This document shows positions 1-9,593 of a DNA stretch of 48,824 bases, one piece after another. Position 1 is the stretch's first letter. Every line of letters begins with the position of its first letter. The DNA is taken from the NCBI GenBank assembly GCA_018648265.1, contig JABGRN010000035.1:1-48824 (forward strand), written 5' to 3'. The stretch is from Prolixibacteraceae bacterium (GTDB lineage Bacteria; Bacteroidota; Bacteroidia; Bacteroidales; Prolixibacteraceae). Made by a program: the position numbers and the translations under genes. Below the pieces are notes generated by a model. That model ran no database searches. It worked only from the letters and a program-made list of their open reading frames with translations, and was not told where the DNA came from.

Positions 1-54
1 TTATTCATTATCTTCATTTTTTGAAAGAAATGAGTTTTTAGAGATGCCCTTAAA

Positions 55-655
55 TTATATTGTGACCTTGTTTATTGCAAAAGTTGGTGTGTATTTATTA
101 ATTGGCCGCAAACACATAATCAACTGCAATTGAGCCTGTTTGTGTTTTACGAATAAATCGGAGCCATTAAATAAGTCAATTATACCTTCCTCGTCAGTAA
201 TACCAAAAACCAGTTTGTCAATTTCAATTCCAGCCCCTATTCATAAGTCCACGTCAAAACGATTAGTTACCCCGAACTCTTTTTGGTTTCTATATCTCAG
301 GTCAATTTTATGATTAGCCGGATTCAACATTCCTATACCGATTTGACAACAAAATGTCGCAAACTTTCACTTTGTTCAGTCTGCTTCTTTGTTGTAACTT
401 CAAAATTTGCTATGTGGCATTTTGAAGAATAATTGGTATTATTTATTGTAAGCAGCAAATGGACCACCTGCCGAAAGTTGATTTAACGATTTTAAATTAA
501 CTCAATAAGAAAAATTAAAATGAGTTTCAGAATAATTCAAATCTGTTATTATTTTACGCACCTTTAATTCCTCAGTTCAATCTAATCAGAAACTCTAAAT
601 TTTTATTAGGTTTTTTTCCCACTCCAGAGAACTTAAATGAACAATCCATTAAATT
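55..655 (-). pseudogene. Decayed outer-membrane beta-barrel-like gene
   Basis: Read leftward on the minus strand, this stretch gives protein-like segments of alternating polar and hydrophobic residues, for example NFSY*VNLKSLNQLSAGG and later DVDL*IGAGIEIDKLVFG, ending at a TAA at 55-57. The frame is broken by several in-frame TGA codons, at least one frame change near 570, and an inverted-repeat element at 335-440 that splits the reading frame. The style suggests the C-terminal part of an outer-membrane beta-barrel protein, but I cannot name the family. No start was identified, so the right boundary is approximate. Confidence is limited because the reading was assembled by eye across frames. 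Confidence 0.4.
335..440 (+). mobile_element. Miniature inverted-repeat element, copy A
   Basis: The element begins ATACCGATTTG and ends AATTGGTATT; the reverse complement of the end is AATACCAATT, so the termini are imperfect inverted repeats. Inside is a hairpin with perfect 9-bp arms, CTTCAAAAT at 398-406 and ATTTTGAAG at 419-427. The first half, with GTCGCAAACTTTCACTTTG, is shared with the copy at 38860-39008. It carries no ORF. It lies inside a decayed gene. A non-autonomous MITE-like element is the best description; a structured RNA repeat is the alternative. Confidence 0.7.
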
Positions 656-703
656 TCATAAAACTTTTATTAATTATACACATAAAACTCATACGAAAAG
701 TAC

Positions 704-733
704 TTGACAAAAAGGGAATGATTAATACCTTTG
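704..733 (+). promoter_or_regulatory. Bacteroidota-type promoter for the M6 protease gene
   Basis: TTG at 704-706 is followed, after 19 nt, by TACCTTTG at 726-733, which matches the Bacteroidota consensus (-33 TTG, -7 TAnnTTTG). Transcription would start near 740, leaving a leader of about 320 nt before the ATG at 1062. Within the leader, CGCTTG at 749-754 can pair with CAAGCG at 783-788. No gene longer than a dozen codons was seen in the leader. Confidence 0.6.
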
Positions 734-1061
734 CAGCAAAAAATAAAGCGCTTGTTTAGTGTTGAAATATCCACCTGTAAAGCAAGCGGTTAAGTCTGTA
801 AATTAAACTGAATATAAATGTTAATTCAGAAGGAAATTATTTTTGTCAATGAATATAAGAATTGTACTTCCAGACGTTATATAACTTTACAAAACCCCAT
901 GAAAATAAATAGAAACAAAAGGGTATGAAACGAGCATGGTCTAACAAATACAAAAGTTTATGTATAAATTATCCATTCGACTTCCATCGGTACAGGAATA
1001 AGCAAACATCCCAGATGCTAAATTCAATTAAATTGAGACTTATTAACAGCAACTTACACGA

Positions 1062-4000
1062 ATGAAAATAGTATTTATTCTGGTCTTATCAATAATCACA
1101 ATAAATGTATTTTCTGCTCATTTAGAAAATAGGCCCGTTGAGTTAAAACAGCCAAATGGAGAAATAATAAATTGTTTTGTTACTGGAGACGAATATCACA
1201 GGAGAGTTCATGACAGTAAAAATTATACAATTATTAAAAATCCGGGTACTGGATATTATGTTTATGCCATTAAAAGAGGTGTTGATTTGGTTCCTTCGGA
1301 TTACATCGTTGGTCAGACCGATCCGGTGGAATTACCTATTGAGCCTAATTATGATATCCCCCTTTCGGCAATTGAATCAAAAAGAGGTACACAGTTAAAG
1401 TCGGCAAACTCGGTTAATTTAGCTCCAAATAAAGGCAACTTTAGTATTATCCTAATTTTTATAAGATTTGCCGATCAGGAAGAATATACTGAAAGTATAA
1501 ATGAGTTTGAAAATATATTTAATGGTGCAGATAATCCGTCATTGTACACTTATTATAAGGAGGTCAGCAATAATCAATTATTAATAAACACTTCTTTTTT
1601 TCCAAGCCCGGATAATGAAAAGATTATATCATACCAGGATGAACAGCCAAGAAATTACTATTTACCTTACGATGAAATAGAAAACCCCATTGGGTACAAA
1701 CTAAATGAATGGAGGGACAGGGAAAATTTACTTTTAAGAAATGCGATAAAATATGTTGAAAATCAAATAGTTGAAAAAGATATAGATATTGATTTAAATA
1801 ATGATGGATCGGTTGACAACCTTATGTTTTTTTTAAAAGGTTGTTATGATGCCTGGGGCAATATTTTATGGCCAATGAGTTTTACCTCAGCAGATTTAGG
1901 AATGTTAAATGGCAAAAAAGTTACATCATATAATAAACAACTCCACAGTCCGGAACTTAGTGTTTTAGCTCATGAATTTTTTCATGCCCTCGGGGCACCC
2001 GATCTTTATAGGTACAAAAAAGATGGCTTGCCTGTTGGTGGGTGGGATAATATGGGTTCAAATTTTGCACAACACATGACTACATATTCAAAATGGAAAT
2101 ATGGTAAATGGTTTGAAACAATTCCAGTTATTACAGAAACAGGTACTTACAAGCTGAAACCTGTTTCAGGGGAGTCTTTTTCATGTTTTAAAATTCCTTC
2201 GCCAAACAGCCTGACAGAATTTTTTATGGTGGAATATCGGAAAAAAGAAGGGATGTTTGAATCCGGGCTACCATTTTACTATCAGGAAGGTTTAATAATT
2301 TATCGAATTAATACCAATGGTTTATGGGGAAATGCAGGAGGGCCTCCCGACGAGATTTATGTTTATCGCCCTTATGGATCGTTAAGTGAAAATGGGCTTG
2401 TTGAAAACGCCGCCTTTTCGCAAAATGTTAATCGTGTGAATTTCAGCGACATTACTAATCCTTCTTGTTTTTTATCAAACGGGGAAGTTGGAGGTATAAA
2501 AATAACCGACATATTAGAAATTGGCGATGAAATTTCATTTACTGTTAATGTGACGAGTAAACTGCCCGTACCAAGATACTTTAGTGCTAATCAAAATCAG
2601 GAAATAATAAAATTAAATTGGAACACACCTGAATCATCCGACAATAAATTATTAGGTTATAATATTTATCAGACCGGAATGGATGAAGCACTGAATAAAA
2701 CTATTATTAACGATACAACTTTTAACGTGAATTTAAATGGGGTAGGCGAAATAATTTTTTATCTGACTGCTGTTTACGAAAATGAGGAATCAGTGCCGGT
2801 TATGGCAAAAACATACTATTCTCCGGGAGACCATGTTTTAACAAACGACTCACTGGCACTTGTTAAATTATTCAATTCCTGTAATGGCCCGGGCTGGATT
2901 AATAACGAAAACTGGTTAGAGACGCCAGTAAAAAATTGGTTTGGAATATCGGTTGAAAATGGCAGGGTAATTTCAATTATTCTTAAAAACAATAAGCTGA
3001 CAGGAAGGCTCCCCGACGAAGTAGGAAATTTAAAAGATTTGCAGAATTTATATTTGAGGTTCAATGAAATAAGTGGGCAAATACCCACAAGCATTGGAAA
3101 TCTTGTAGAGTTAAAAAACCTTGAATTAAATGGAAACCCCATAACTGGAACTATCCCAAAAGAAATCGGCAATTTAAGAAATGTTAATTATATCAATTTT
3201 CAAGATGTTGACATTAGCGGAGAAATACCTGAAGAGATTGGCAATTTATTTCGTTTAGAACGTCTTTTTATCAGGGCTAAAATAACAGGATCAATTCCTG
3301 AAGAAATAGGTCGTTTAAAAAATTTAATGGAATTAAGTCTTGATGGTAACCAATTATCCGGTTCAATTCCAGCAGAAATATCTAATCTTACAAATCTTTG
3401 GTCACTGGAATTGTCAGATAATAATTTAACAGGATCCATCCCTGGAGAAATTGGTAAGCTTGTTTACTTAGAGAATTTGTTGTTTAGCGGAAATAATTTA
3501 TCCGGTTCAATCCCAAATGAAATTGGTAGCCTAAGTAAATTAAAATACCTTAACTTCTATAATAATCAATTAACTAATAATATCCCAGAGGGAATTTGGA
3601 ATTTGGCCAATTTAGAATCTATTAATTTTGAACTTAATGAACTTAACGGCTCTATCTCATCCGAAATAGGTAATCTCATTCAACTTACCGACTTAAACCT
3701 TAGCCGCAATAATTTACTTGGATCACTTCCTCCTGAAATTGGCAGTTTAAAAAATCTTGTGAATATTAGTCTCTGGGGAAATCAATTATCAGGGATTGTC
3801 CCATCACAATTAACTCAGTTAAATAACCTGCAAACTATTAATTTACTTAATAACAATTTCAACCAAATTCAAAATCTCGACAGTTTAACGAAACTTAATT
3901 ATTTAAATTTATCTGAAAACTTTTTCACTTTCGAAGATATCGAAACTAATCTGGGTATTGAAAACAATATTAGTTCTTCCGGCGGGGAAGGAAAAATATT

Positions 4001-5861
4001 TTATAATTCTCAGGGCAAAATTGGAAATATTCAAAAAGTGTTCCTGCAACCCGGAACCGATTTTACGCTTACAATAAGTTGTGGCGGGGAAAACAATCAA
4101 TATCAATGGTTTAAGAATGGCAGTGCAGTAGATTCTGTGCAAAATAACCCGGAATTTAGTATCGACTCGATCGATGTAAAAGATTATGGTGAATATGTTT
4201 GTTATGTTACAAATACCAAAGTAACAGACTTAACTATTAGCTCATTCCCGATAACGCTTATTAACGAACCAATACCCACGGCTAACCAACAAGATTCACT
4301 TGTACTGGTTAAATTGTACAATGATTGCGATGGCAAAAACTGGAAGTACAAAAATAATTGGCTTGAGGGAAGACTAACAAATTGGTACGGTGTAACTGTA
4401 GAGAATGGGCGGGTCATAAACATTAATCTTGAAAGTAATAATCTTACTGGTGAAATACCTGATGAAATATGTAGTTTATCAAATTTGAGCTCACTTAATT
4501 TATCAAACAACAAATTGTCAGGGAATATTCCTTCTGAAGTGGCGGAATGGGAAAATTTATCATCGCTTGATTTAAGTAACAATATGTTAATTGGTATGAT
4601 CCCGAGGGGATTTGGAGACCTCACAAAATTTGAGGTTTTAGAACTCGCTTCGAATAAATTAACAGGGAGGATTCCCCGTGAAATTTCGCGTTTGTTAAAC
4701 TTAAATTATTTAAATCTTTCTGAAAATGAACTTTCAGGGAGTATCCCCAAAGAAATTGGGAACTTATCAGATTTAACTCACTTGAACCTGAGGAATAACA
4801 AATTTTATGGCAGTGTACCTTCCGAAATAAAACAATTGCATAAACTTGATTTCCTGCACCTGACAAGCAATAATTTGGAACAACTCCCCGACTTAACAAC
4901 AATGGAAAATATAAGTGAATTTAAGATCGAAGACAATATGTTCACTTTTGTTGATATTGAACCAAATATGTCGTTTAACCGTATTATGTACTCACCGCAG
5001 GCAAATATCGGGGACGAACAAACTATTTGGAAAAAAGAAGGTGAATCCTGTACTTTTTCTGTTGATTGTGAAAGTACAAATAATAGGTATCAATGGTTTA
5101 AAAATGGAATAGCTGTATCAGAATTATCTAAAAACGGCACTTTTATTTTAAGTGAAATTTCGATTAATGAAATCGGAATTTATGAATGCCAGATTACCAA
5201 TACAATAGCCGTAGATTTAACAATTCAGTCAATGCCAATTTCTTTGAATGTTTGTGCTAATTTAACCGGGCGCGAAAATATATCGATATGTGAGGGAGAC
5301 GATTATTATGGTTGGTCAACTGGTGGCGAATATTCAAGAACTATTTCGGCTGTAACCGGTTGCGATAGTACTGTTACAACTTATCTAACGGTTATCCCAA
5401 GACCGGAAATACCTGAAATATTACAAGAAAATGATACCCTGAAAATAAACAATTTATTAAATGGCCAGTGGTATTTAAACGATACTATTATTGGCGATAT
5501 GTCTGCACCTTTGTATGTAATGGGGAGGAGCGGCAAATATCAGGTCTCAGTTATCAACGACAATGGATGTTATTCTTTATTATCAGATCCGTTTTATGCA
5601 TACGTAACAAATACCGATTTAACCCAATTAGAAAACATTAAAGTTTATCCAAATCCAACAACGGGGGTTTTTACAATTAGCGGATTACCATTCAATAAAA
5701 AAACAGAAGTAGCAGTTTATAATATTAGTGGTAAGATTGTTAAAAGATCAGTTGTAGATTCTCAGGAAGTTCGGGTGGATATAAATAATTTTACTCCAGG
5801 AATTTATTTATTGAAACTAAATGATCGAAATAATTTTTCAGTTAAAATAGTTAAAAATTAG
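1062..5861 (+). CDS. Secreted M6-type metalloprotease with plant-type LRRs and T9SS sorting domain
   Basis: A 1599-residue protein with a signal peptide (about residues 1-19). The catalytic region carries HEFFH at 304-308 followed by GAPDLYR, as in M6/immune-inhibitor-A-like zinc proteases. A fibronectin-III-like stretch follows (about 500-585). Two blocks of leucine-rich repeats of the LxGxIPxEIGNL type (about 590-957 and 1077-1303) are each followed by an Ig-like segment containing YQWFKNG. The end (about 1520-1599), with VYPNPTTG and GIYLLKL, is a T9SS type A sorting domain. The protein should therefore be exported by Sec, moved across the outer membrane by T9SS, and anchored or released at the surface. 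The repeats suggest protein or glycan binding. It stands alone, convergent with pheS. The two LRR-Ig blocks look like an internal duplication. The family calls are firm; the substrate is unknown. Confidence 0.9.
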   Translation: MKIVFILVLSIITINVFSAHLENRPVELKQPNGEIINCFVTGDEYHRRVHDSKNYTIIKNPGTGYYVYAIKRGVDLVPSDYIVGQTDPVELPIEPNYDIPLSAIESKRGTQLKSANSVNLAPNKGNFSIILIFIRFADQEEYTESINEFENIFNGADNPSLYTYYKEVSNNQLLINTSFFPSPDNEKIISYQDEQPRNYYLPYDEIENPIGYKLNEWRDRENLLLRNAIKYVENQIVEKDIDIDLNNDGSVDNLMFFLKGCYDAWGNILWPMSFTSADLGMLNGKKVTSYNKQLHSPELSVLAHEFFHALGAPDLYRYKKDGLPVGGWDNMGSNFAQHMTTYSKWKYGKWFETIPVITETGTYKLKPVSGESFSCFKIPSPNSLTEFFMVEYRKKEGMFESGLPFYYQEGLIIYRINTNGLWGNAGGPPDEIYVYRPYGSLSENGLVENAAFSQNVNRVNFSDITNPSCFLSNGEVGGIKITDILEIGDEISFTVNVTSKLPVPRYFSANQNQEIIKLNWNTPESSDNKLLGYNIYQTGMDEALNKTIINDTTFNVNLNGVGEIIFYLTAVYENEESVPVMAKTYYSPGDHVLTNDSLALVKLFNSCNGPGWINNENWLETPVKNWFGISVENGRVISIILKNNKLTGRLPDEVGNLKDLQNLYLRFNEISGQIPTSIGNLVELKNLELNGNPITGTIPKEIGNLRNVNYINFQDVDISGEIPEEIGNLFRLERLFIRAKITGSIPEEIGRLKNLMELSLDGNQLSGSIPAEISNLTNLWSLELSDNNLTGSIPGEIGKLVYLENLLFSGNNLSGSIPNEIGSLSKLKYLNFYNNQLTNNIPEGIWNLANLESINFELNELNGSISSEIGNLIQLTDLNLSRNNLLGSLPPEIGSLKNLVNISLWGNQLSGIVPSQLTQLNNLQTINLLNNNFNQIQNLDSLTKLNYLNLSENFFTFEDIETNLGIENNISSSGGEGKIFYNSQGKIGNIQKVFLQPGTDFTLTISCGGENNQYQWFKNGSAVDSVQNNPEFSIDSIDVKDYGEYVCYVTNTKVTDLTISSFPITLINEPIPTANQQDSLVLVKLYNDCDGKNWKYKNNWLEGRLTNWYGVTVENGRVININLESNNLTGEIPDEICSLSNLSSLNLSNNKLSGNIPSEVAEWENLSSLDLSNNMLIGMIPRGFGDLTKFEVLELASNKLTGRIPREISRLLNLNYLNLSENELSGSIPKEIGNLSDLTHLNLRNNKFYGSVPSEIKQLHKLDFLHLTSNNLEQLPDLTTMENISEFKIEDNMFTFVDIEPNMSFNRIMYSPQANIGDEQTIWKKEGESCTFSVDCESTNNRYQWFKNGIAVSELSKNGTFILSEISINEIGIYECQITNTIAVDLTIQSMPISLNVCANLTGRENISICEGDDYYGWSTGGEYSRTISAVTGCDSTVTTYLTVIPRPEIPEILQENDTLKINNLLNGQWYLNDTIIGDMSAPLYVMGRSGKYQVSVINDNGCYSLLSDPFYAYVTNTDLTQLENIKVYPNPTTGVFTISGLPFNKKTEVAVYNISGKIVKRSVVDSQEVRVDINNFTPGIYLLKLNDRNNFSVKIVKN

Positions 5862-5893
5862 ACTCAATCATAAAATCTTAACTTTTTTAGGTT

Positions 5894-6913
5894 TTAAGTT
5901 GCAGATTCAAATTGTTTAAGAAAGCGGACATCGTTTTCGAAAAAATGGCGAATATCTTTAATTCCGTATCGAAGCATCGTAATCCGTTCAATCCCCATTC
6001 CAAAGGCAAAGCCGGTGTATTTTTTACTGTCAATATTACAACCTTCCAATACGTTTGGATCGACCATTCCACAACCCAGTATTTCGAGCCAGCCCGTGTA
6101 TTTACAAACATTACAACCCTTGCCATTACAAATTGAACAACTTACATCCATTTCGGCACTCGGTTCGGTGAAAGGAAAATATGAGGGGCGCAAGCGGATT
6201 TTTGTATCCTCACCAAAAAGTTCTTTAGCAAAATATAGCAGGGTTTGTTTTAGGTCGGCAAACGAAACATTTTCATCTACATACAAACCTTCAATCTGGT
6301 GAAAAATGCAATGCGATCTGGCCGAAATAGCTTCATTCCTAAAAACACGCCCCGGGAAAATTGCCCTGATTGGTGGTTGGGTGCGTTCCATAACTCGAAT
6401 TTGCACACTCGATGTGTGTGTCCGCAATAAAATGTCGGGATTTTTTTCAATAAAAAAAGTGTCCTGCATGTCTCTTGCCGGATGTTCCGGAGGAAAATTT
6501 AAAGCAGAAAAAACATGCCAGTCGTCCTCAATTTCAGGACCTTCGGCAACGGTAAAACCAAGCCTTCCAAAAATATTTATGATTTCGTTTTTTACCAGAG
6601 AAAGCGGATGGCGTGTACCCAGTTTCATGGGTTCGCCTGGCATTGTTAAATCCAATCCGGAATCGCCGCCATCTTCATCTTCAAACGAATCTTTTAAAGC
6701 GTTGATTTTATCAAGAGCCAGATTTTTTAAATCATTAATTGCTTTTCCTACTTCTTTTTTTTGGTCGCCGGGTACGTTTTTAAAATCGGCAAAAAGTCGG
6801 TTGATGCTCCCTTTTTTGCTGATATATTTTATCCGAAGCTCATCAACTTCTTCCATAGTAGAAGCAACAGTTGAATTAATTTCCTTTTGTAAAGCTTTGA
6901 TTTTATCTAACAT
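5894..6913 (-). CDS. pheS: Phenylalanine--tRNA ligase alpha subunit
   Basis: Charges tRNA-Phe with phenylalanine as the catalytic subunit of the cytoplasmic PheS2PheT2 enzyme. The 339-residue length matches the family (E. coli 327). The N-terminal coiled-coil arm (about 1-85) is followed by the class II synthetase core: [39 protein letters not shown] and, near the end, [11 protein letters not shown]. An expanded acidic segment, EDEDGGDSG, sits between arm and core. pheT is not in the window, as often in Bacteroidota. The ATG at 6913 lies 25 nt downstream of a TATCTTTG -7 box and has a purine-rich AGGTGAAAG before it. No defects were seen. Confidence 0.96.
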   Translation of the reverse strand: MLDKIKALQKEINSTVASTMEEVDELRIKYISKKGSINRLFADFKNVPGDQKKEVGKAINDLKNLALDKINALKDSFEDEDGGDSGLDLTMPGEPMKLGTRHPLSLVKNEIINIFGRLGFTVAEGPEIEDDWHVFSALNFPPEHPARDMQDTFFIEKNPDILLRTHTSSVQIRVMERTQPPIRAIFPGRVFRNEAISARSHCIFHQIEGLYVDENVSFADLKQTLLYFAKELFGEDTKIRLRPSYFPFTEPSAEMDVSCSICNGKGCNVCKYTGWLEILGCGMVDPNVLEGCNIDSKKYTGFAFGMGIERITMLRYGIKDIRHFFENDVRFLKQFESAT

Positions 6914-6937
6914 CTTTCACCTGATTTTATTGAGATG

Positions 6938-6945
6938 CAAAGATA
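6938..6945 (-). promoter_or_regulatory. -7 box of the pheS promoter
   Basis: The minus strand reads TATCTTTG, followed by C, matching TAnnTTTG. It is 25 nt upstream of the pheS ATG. No clear TTG lies at the -33 spacing, so only the -7 element is called. Confidence 0.5.
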
Positions 6946-6997
6946 ATCATTCAATTGAAAAAGAAATGCGAATAATTATTTGAATATATGTCTGTTT

Positions 6998-8347
6998 CTA
7001 ACCGTCTAATTTTCCTGGAACCGGGACTTTTGCATTTTCAATAATTCCCACATCTCCCATTACAAAAATATCTGGCCCAAGTTTCATGTCGGAATTCAGC
7101 ATTTCATCGAATGTCACTTCTTTTCCGGTATATGCCGAAACTCTTCCCATTATTGCCACCATGTTTGAAATAGCGGTTTGTTCTGCCTCGTTCCTTGGAA
7201 TATTTTTTCGGATACAAGTGACTAAATCGATGTGTTCCTGTGCATGCCCCCCAATTTTGGCTTTTTCAATGGTTTCAATTATATTTCCCTGGAGATCCAG
7301 AATTTTAGGGCTATCCCAGTTGTCGGTAGTGGCAATCCCTTTTGTACCATGAAAAATATCTGATACCTTACCGTCGGTTCCATTAATTTGGCGACACATG
7401 CTATGCATCTGGCGTCCATCGTCAAAAGTATAATCAACACTAAAATTGTCGTATTGGTCGCCGGTGGCTCTTTTTTGTCTTGAACCAAATCCTAAAGCTT
7501 TTATAGGATGAGTTCCAAAAAACCAATTGGCAATATCGATGTTATGAACGTGCTGTTCAACAATATGATCCCCCGAAAGCCAACACCAATTCACCCAGTC
7601 ACGAATCATCCACTCCATTTCGCTCCATTCGGCATTTCGGTTTCGATACCAAAGTTGTTGCATATTAAAATAGATATTTGCCGAAATAATTTCACCAATA
7701 GCATCTTCGTTCACCCGTTGTAATAATTTGACAAAACTTTTTTCATGACGTTTATGCGTTCCTGAAACAATTTTTAAACCAAGGGATTCAGCCATTTTTG
7801 CTGTACTTATTACAGAACGAACACCAACAGGATCTACCGCGATCGGTTTTTCCAAAAACACATGCTTGCGGGCTTTTACAGCTGCCTCAAAATGTTTGGC
7901 CCGGAATTTAGGTGGACATGCAAGTATTACAATATCAACGCCCGCCTCTATTACTTTTTCAAAGGCATCGAAACCTACAAAACAATTTTCATCAGCGACT
8001 TCAACCCCTTTTTGATTTATGAGTTTCTCTTTGAGACTGTCAACCCGATCTTGAAAAACATCACCCAATGCAACAATAGAAAGCCCCGGACCGGCGTCTA
8101 AAAAGTTAATGGCTGCACCTGAACCACGTCCACCGCAACCAATTACACCTGCTTTTAATTCAATACCTTCTGGTGCAATATCCAACAACGGTGGAAAATT
8201 TAAATCTCGAGTTTTATACGAATAAAATGACTTACTACTTTCGGCAGGAGTACATGATGAAACTACCCCAGAGCCAATGGCACCAGTTACTCCCATAGCA
8301 ACAGCTCCTGATAAAAAATCGCGACGTGAAAAATTTTTACTGCTCAT
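6998..8347 (-). CDS. Tat-exported Gfo/Idh/MocA family oxidoreductase
   Basis: A 449-residue NAD(P)-dependent sugar or inositol-type oxidoreductase. The N-terminus has a twin-arginine signal (SRRDFLSG) with a hydrophobic stretch and a cysteine after VVSS, so it may be a Tat-exported lipoprotein. A Rossmann domain follows (AGVIGCGGRGSGAAINF, with a characteristic EKPIAVDP), then the C-terminal Gfo/Idh/MocA domain with DWVNWCWLSGDHIVEQHVHN. Such exported members act on sugars or keto-sugars in the periplasm; some are glycosidases or hydratases rather than simple dehydrogenases. Its start overlaps the end of the upstream EEP-family gene by 11 bp in a different frame, so the two are co-transcribed. 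The substrate cannot be read from the sequence. Confidence 0.88.
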   Translation of the reverse strand: MSSKNFSRRDFLSGAVAMGVTGAIGSGVVSSCTPAESSKSFYSYKTRDLNFPPLLDIAPEGIELKAGVIGCGGRGSGAAINFLDAGPGLSIVALGDVFQDRVDSLKEKLINQKGVEVADENCFVGFDAFEKVIEAGVDIVILACPPKFRAKHFEAAVKARKHVFLEKPIAVDPVGVRSVISTAKMAESLGLKIVSGTHKRHEKSFVKLLQRVNEDAIGEIISANIYFNMQQLWYRNRNAEWSEMEWMIRDWVNWCWLSGDHIVEQHVHNIDIANWFFGTHPIKALGFGSRQKRATGDQYDNFSVDYTFDDGRQMHSMCRQINGTDGKVSDIFHGTKGIATTDNWDSPKILDLQGNIIETIEKAKIGGHAQEHIDLVTCIRKNIPRNEAEQTAISNMVAIMGRVSAYTGKEVTFDEMLNSDMKLGPDIFVMGDVGIIENAKVPVPGKLDG

Positions 8348-9428
8348 TTTGATAAATTTTATGATTTATTTTAATTTTCATATAAACCGGTTCGTGGTCT
8401 GAAAATTCAAAATTCTGCGAAAACGTTTTAATTTGTTCAACGTGAATGTTGGGTGAAAGAATATAATAGTCGATAATAGTTACCTCAGTTTTATTTTTCT
8501 GAAGGGGAGCATCAATTTCTCGGTTAGTTGGATTTTCCGGATCATAAACAACTTGCCAATCTGATGGGAAAAGCGATGCATCTAACTTTTCGCGTAAAAC
8601 TGCAGGATATTTTTTATCCACTTCGTCCAAATCGTAATCAGGTGGATTTTGATTCCAGTCGCCGCCGGCAACCACATAATTTCCTTTTTTATATTCTTCA
8701 ATCATTAAATCCCGGATAATTGGCATTTCGGCCTCACGCAATTTCCCTCCTGCATCGTACGCCGAATTATGCGTATTCATTAGTACTATATCTTTCCCAT
8801 TATCAAGTTTAAAGAGTGAAATTACAAAACAGCGGTCGAGCATAAAAAGCCGTTTTGGCCATGCATAAGCTGAAAAAAAAGAATATCGTTGCGAAGATTC
8901 CGGCTTGTATTTCGACAGGTTCAATTGTCCCATTTCAACCTTTCCCAAAGGATTGGTAAACGGCAGGGGAACAAACTGCACATTGTAATTTGTTCCAAAA
9001 GAAGATGCATGTTTTGGAAGCGCTGCCTGAATCATTTCAATTTCATCCTGTTTATTTGTTCGAGCTGAATTTTTATCGGCTTCCTGTAATAATATAAAAT
9101 CCAAACTGTCAACAGATTGTAGATATTTTAAAATACCATTTGTATATTTCTCTGTTAACTGTTTTGTTGGTCGAACCATTTTCCCACCATCGTAGAAAAA
9201 ATCCATTTCGGCGCCAAGTCCGCAAAAACCGATATTCCACGATAAAAGAGTAAAAGTAGAATCGGTTAATTCGCCTGGAAGAGCATTTCCGCCGATTTTT
9301 AATTCAGTAATTTCATCGGGCCGATAATCGGTAAGAGTGCCCCAAACAATAATTACGGCTAAATAAAGCGCGGCAAAAACAATTGCAAAAACTATTAGCT
9401 GGATAATAAGTTTTATAAATCTTTTCAT
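8337..9428 (-). CDS. Membrane-anchored endonuclease/exonuclease/phosphatase family protein
   Basis: 363 residues. The N-terminus is a signal anchor (about residues 5-32), placing the catalytic domain outside the cytoplasm. EEP-fold motifs follow in order: LLSWNIGFCG, ILLQEADKNS, NTHNSA, AGGDWNQNPP and the terminal SDHEPVYM, which supply the metal-binding Glu, Asp and His residues. Members cleave nucleic acid phosphodiesters, phospholipids or sugar phosphates; an extracytoplasmic location favours a phosphatase, sphingomyelinase-like or nuclease role. It is the first gene of a two-gene unit with the Gfo/Idh/MocA gene, which overlaps its end by 11 bp. No defects were seen; specificity is unknown. 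Confidence 0.85.
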   Translation of the reverse strand: MKRFIKLIIQLIVFAIVFAALYLAVIIVWGTLTDYRPDEITELKIGGNALPGELTDSTFTLLSWNIGFCGLGAEMDFFYDGGKMVRPTKQLTEKYTNGILKYLQSVDSLDFILLQEADKNSARTNKQDEIEMIQAALPKHASSFGTNYNVQFVPLPFTNPLGKVEMGQLNLSKYKPESSQRYSFFSAYAWPKRLFMLDRCFVISLFKLDNGKDIVLMNTHNSAYDAGGKLREAEMPIIRDLMIEEYKKGNYVVAGGDWNQNPPDYDLDEVDKKYPAVLREKLDASLFPSDWQVVYDPENPTNREIDAPLQKNKTEVTIIDYYILSPNIHVEQIKTFSQNFEFSDHEPVYMKIKINHKIYQNEQ

Positions 9429-9512
9429 TTTAATTTTTGATTTTCTGCAAATTACACCTTTTTATTTTTGTACCATCTCTGAGATTGTTTAAAATTATTA
9501 TTTCACTGATGA

Positions 9513-9532
9513 TTTTAGAGATGCCCTTAAAT
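9513..9532 (+). repeat. 20-bp direct repeat shared with 36-55
   Basis: TTTTAGAGATGCCCTTAAAT occurs identically at 36-55 and 9513-9532. A related form with three differences is at 27981-28000 (TTTTCGAGATGCTTTTAAAT), just before the aminotransferase start. The function is unknown. This copy lies about 60 bp upstream of the serine hydrolase ATG. Confidence 0.6.
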
Positions 9533-9558
9533 AAAATTCATCAGTAAAAAACTATTTT

Positions 9559-9566
9559 TATCTTTG
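9559..9566 (+). promoter_or_regulatory. -7 box of the serine hydrolase promoter
   Basis: TATCTTTG matches TAnnTTTG and places the transcription start near 9572. The in-frame TTG at 9564 therefore lies within the promoter and cannot be the start codon. This supports the ATG at 9594. Confidence 0.5.
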
Positions 9567-9593
9567 AAAAAAACAATCTTTGAAAAATTAGTC

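Noticed and set aside
335-440. Integron attC site
   Set aside because: Size and hairpins fit loosely, but the GTTRRRY/RYYYAAC core sites and any integrase or cassette array are missing.
55-655. Recoding of TGA as Trp in the left-end gene
   Set aside because: Several in-frame TGA codons fall where Trp would fit, but a TAG and a frame change also occur, and conserved genes in the window give no sign of TGA read as Trp. Ordinary gene decay explains it.
4202-4624. 140-codon minus-strand frame within the LRR protease
   Set aside because: It is antisense to a strongly supported repeat protein; the regular LRR codons keep the opposite frame open.
6306-6983. 225-codon plus-strand frame opposite pheS
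   Set aside because: Fully antisense to a clear phenylalanyl-tRNA synthetase gene; the product has no recognisable domain.
9564-9593. TTG start for the serine hydrolase
   Set aside because: It overlaps the TATCTTTG -7 box, and the ATG at 9594 gives a clean signal peptide.
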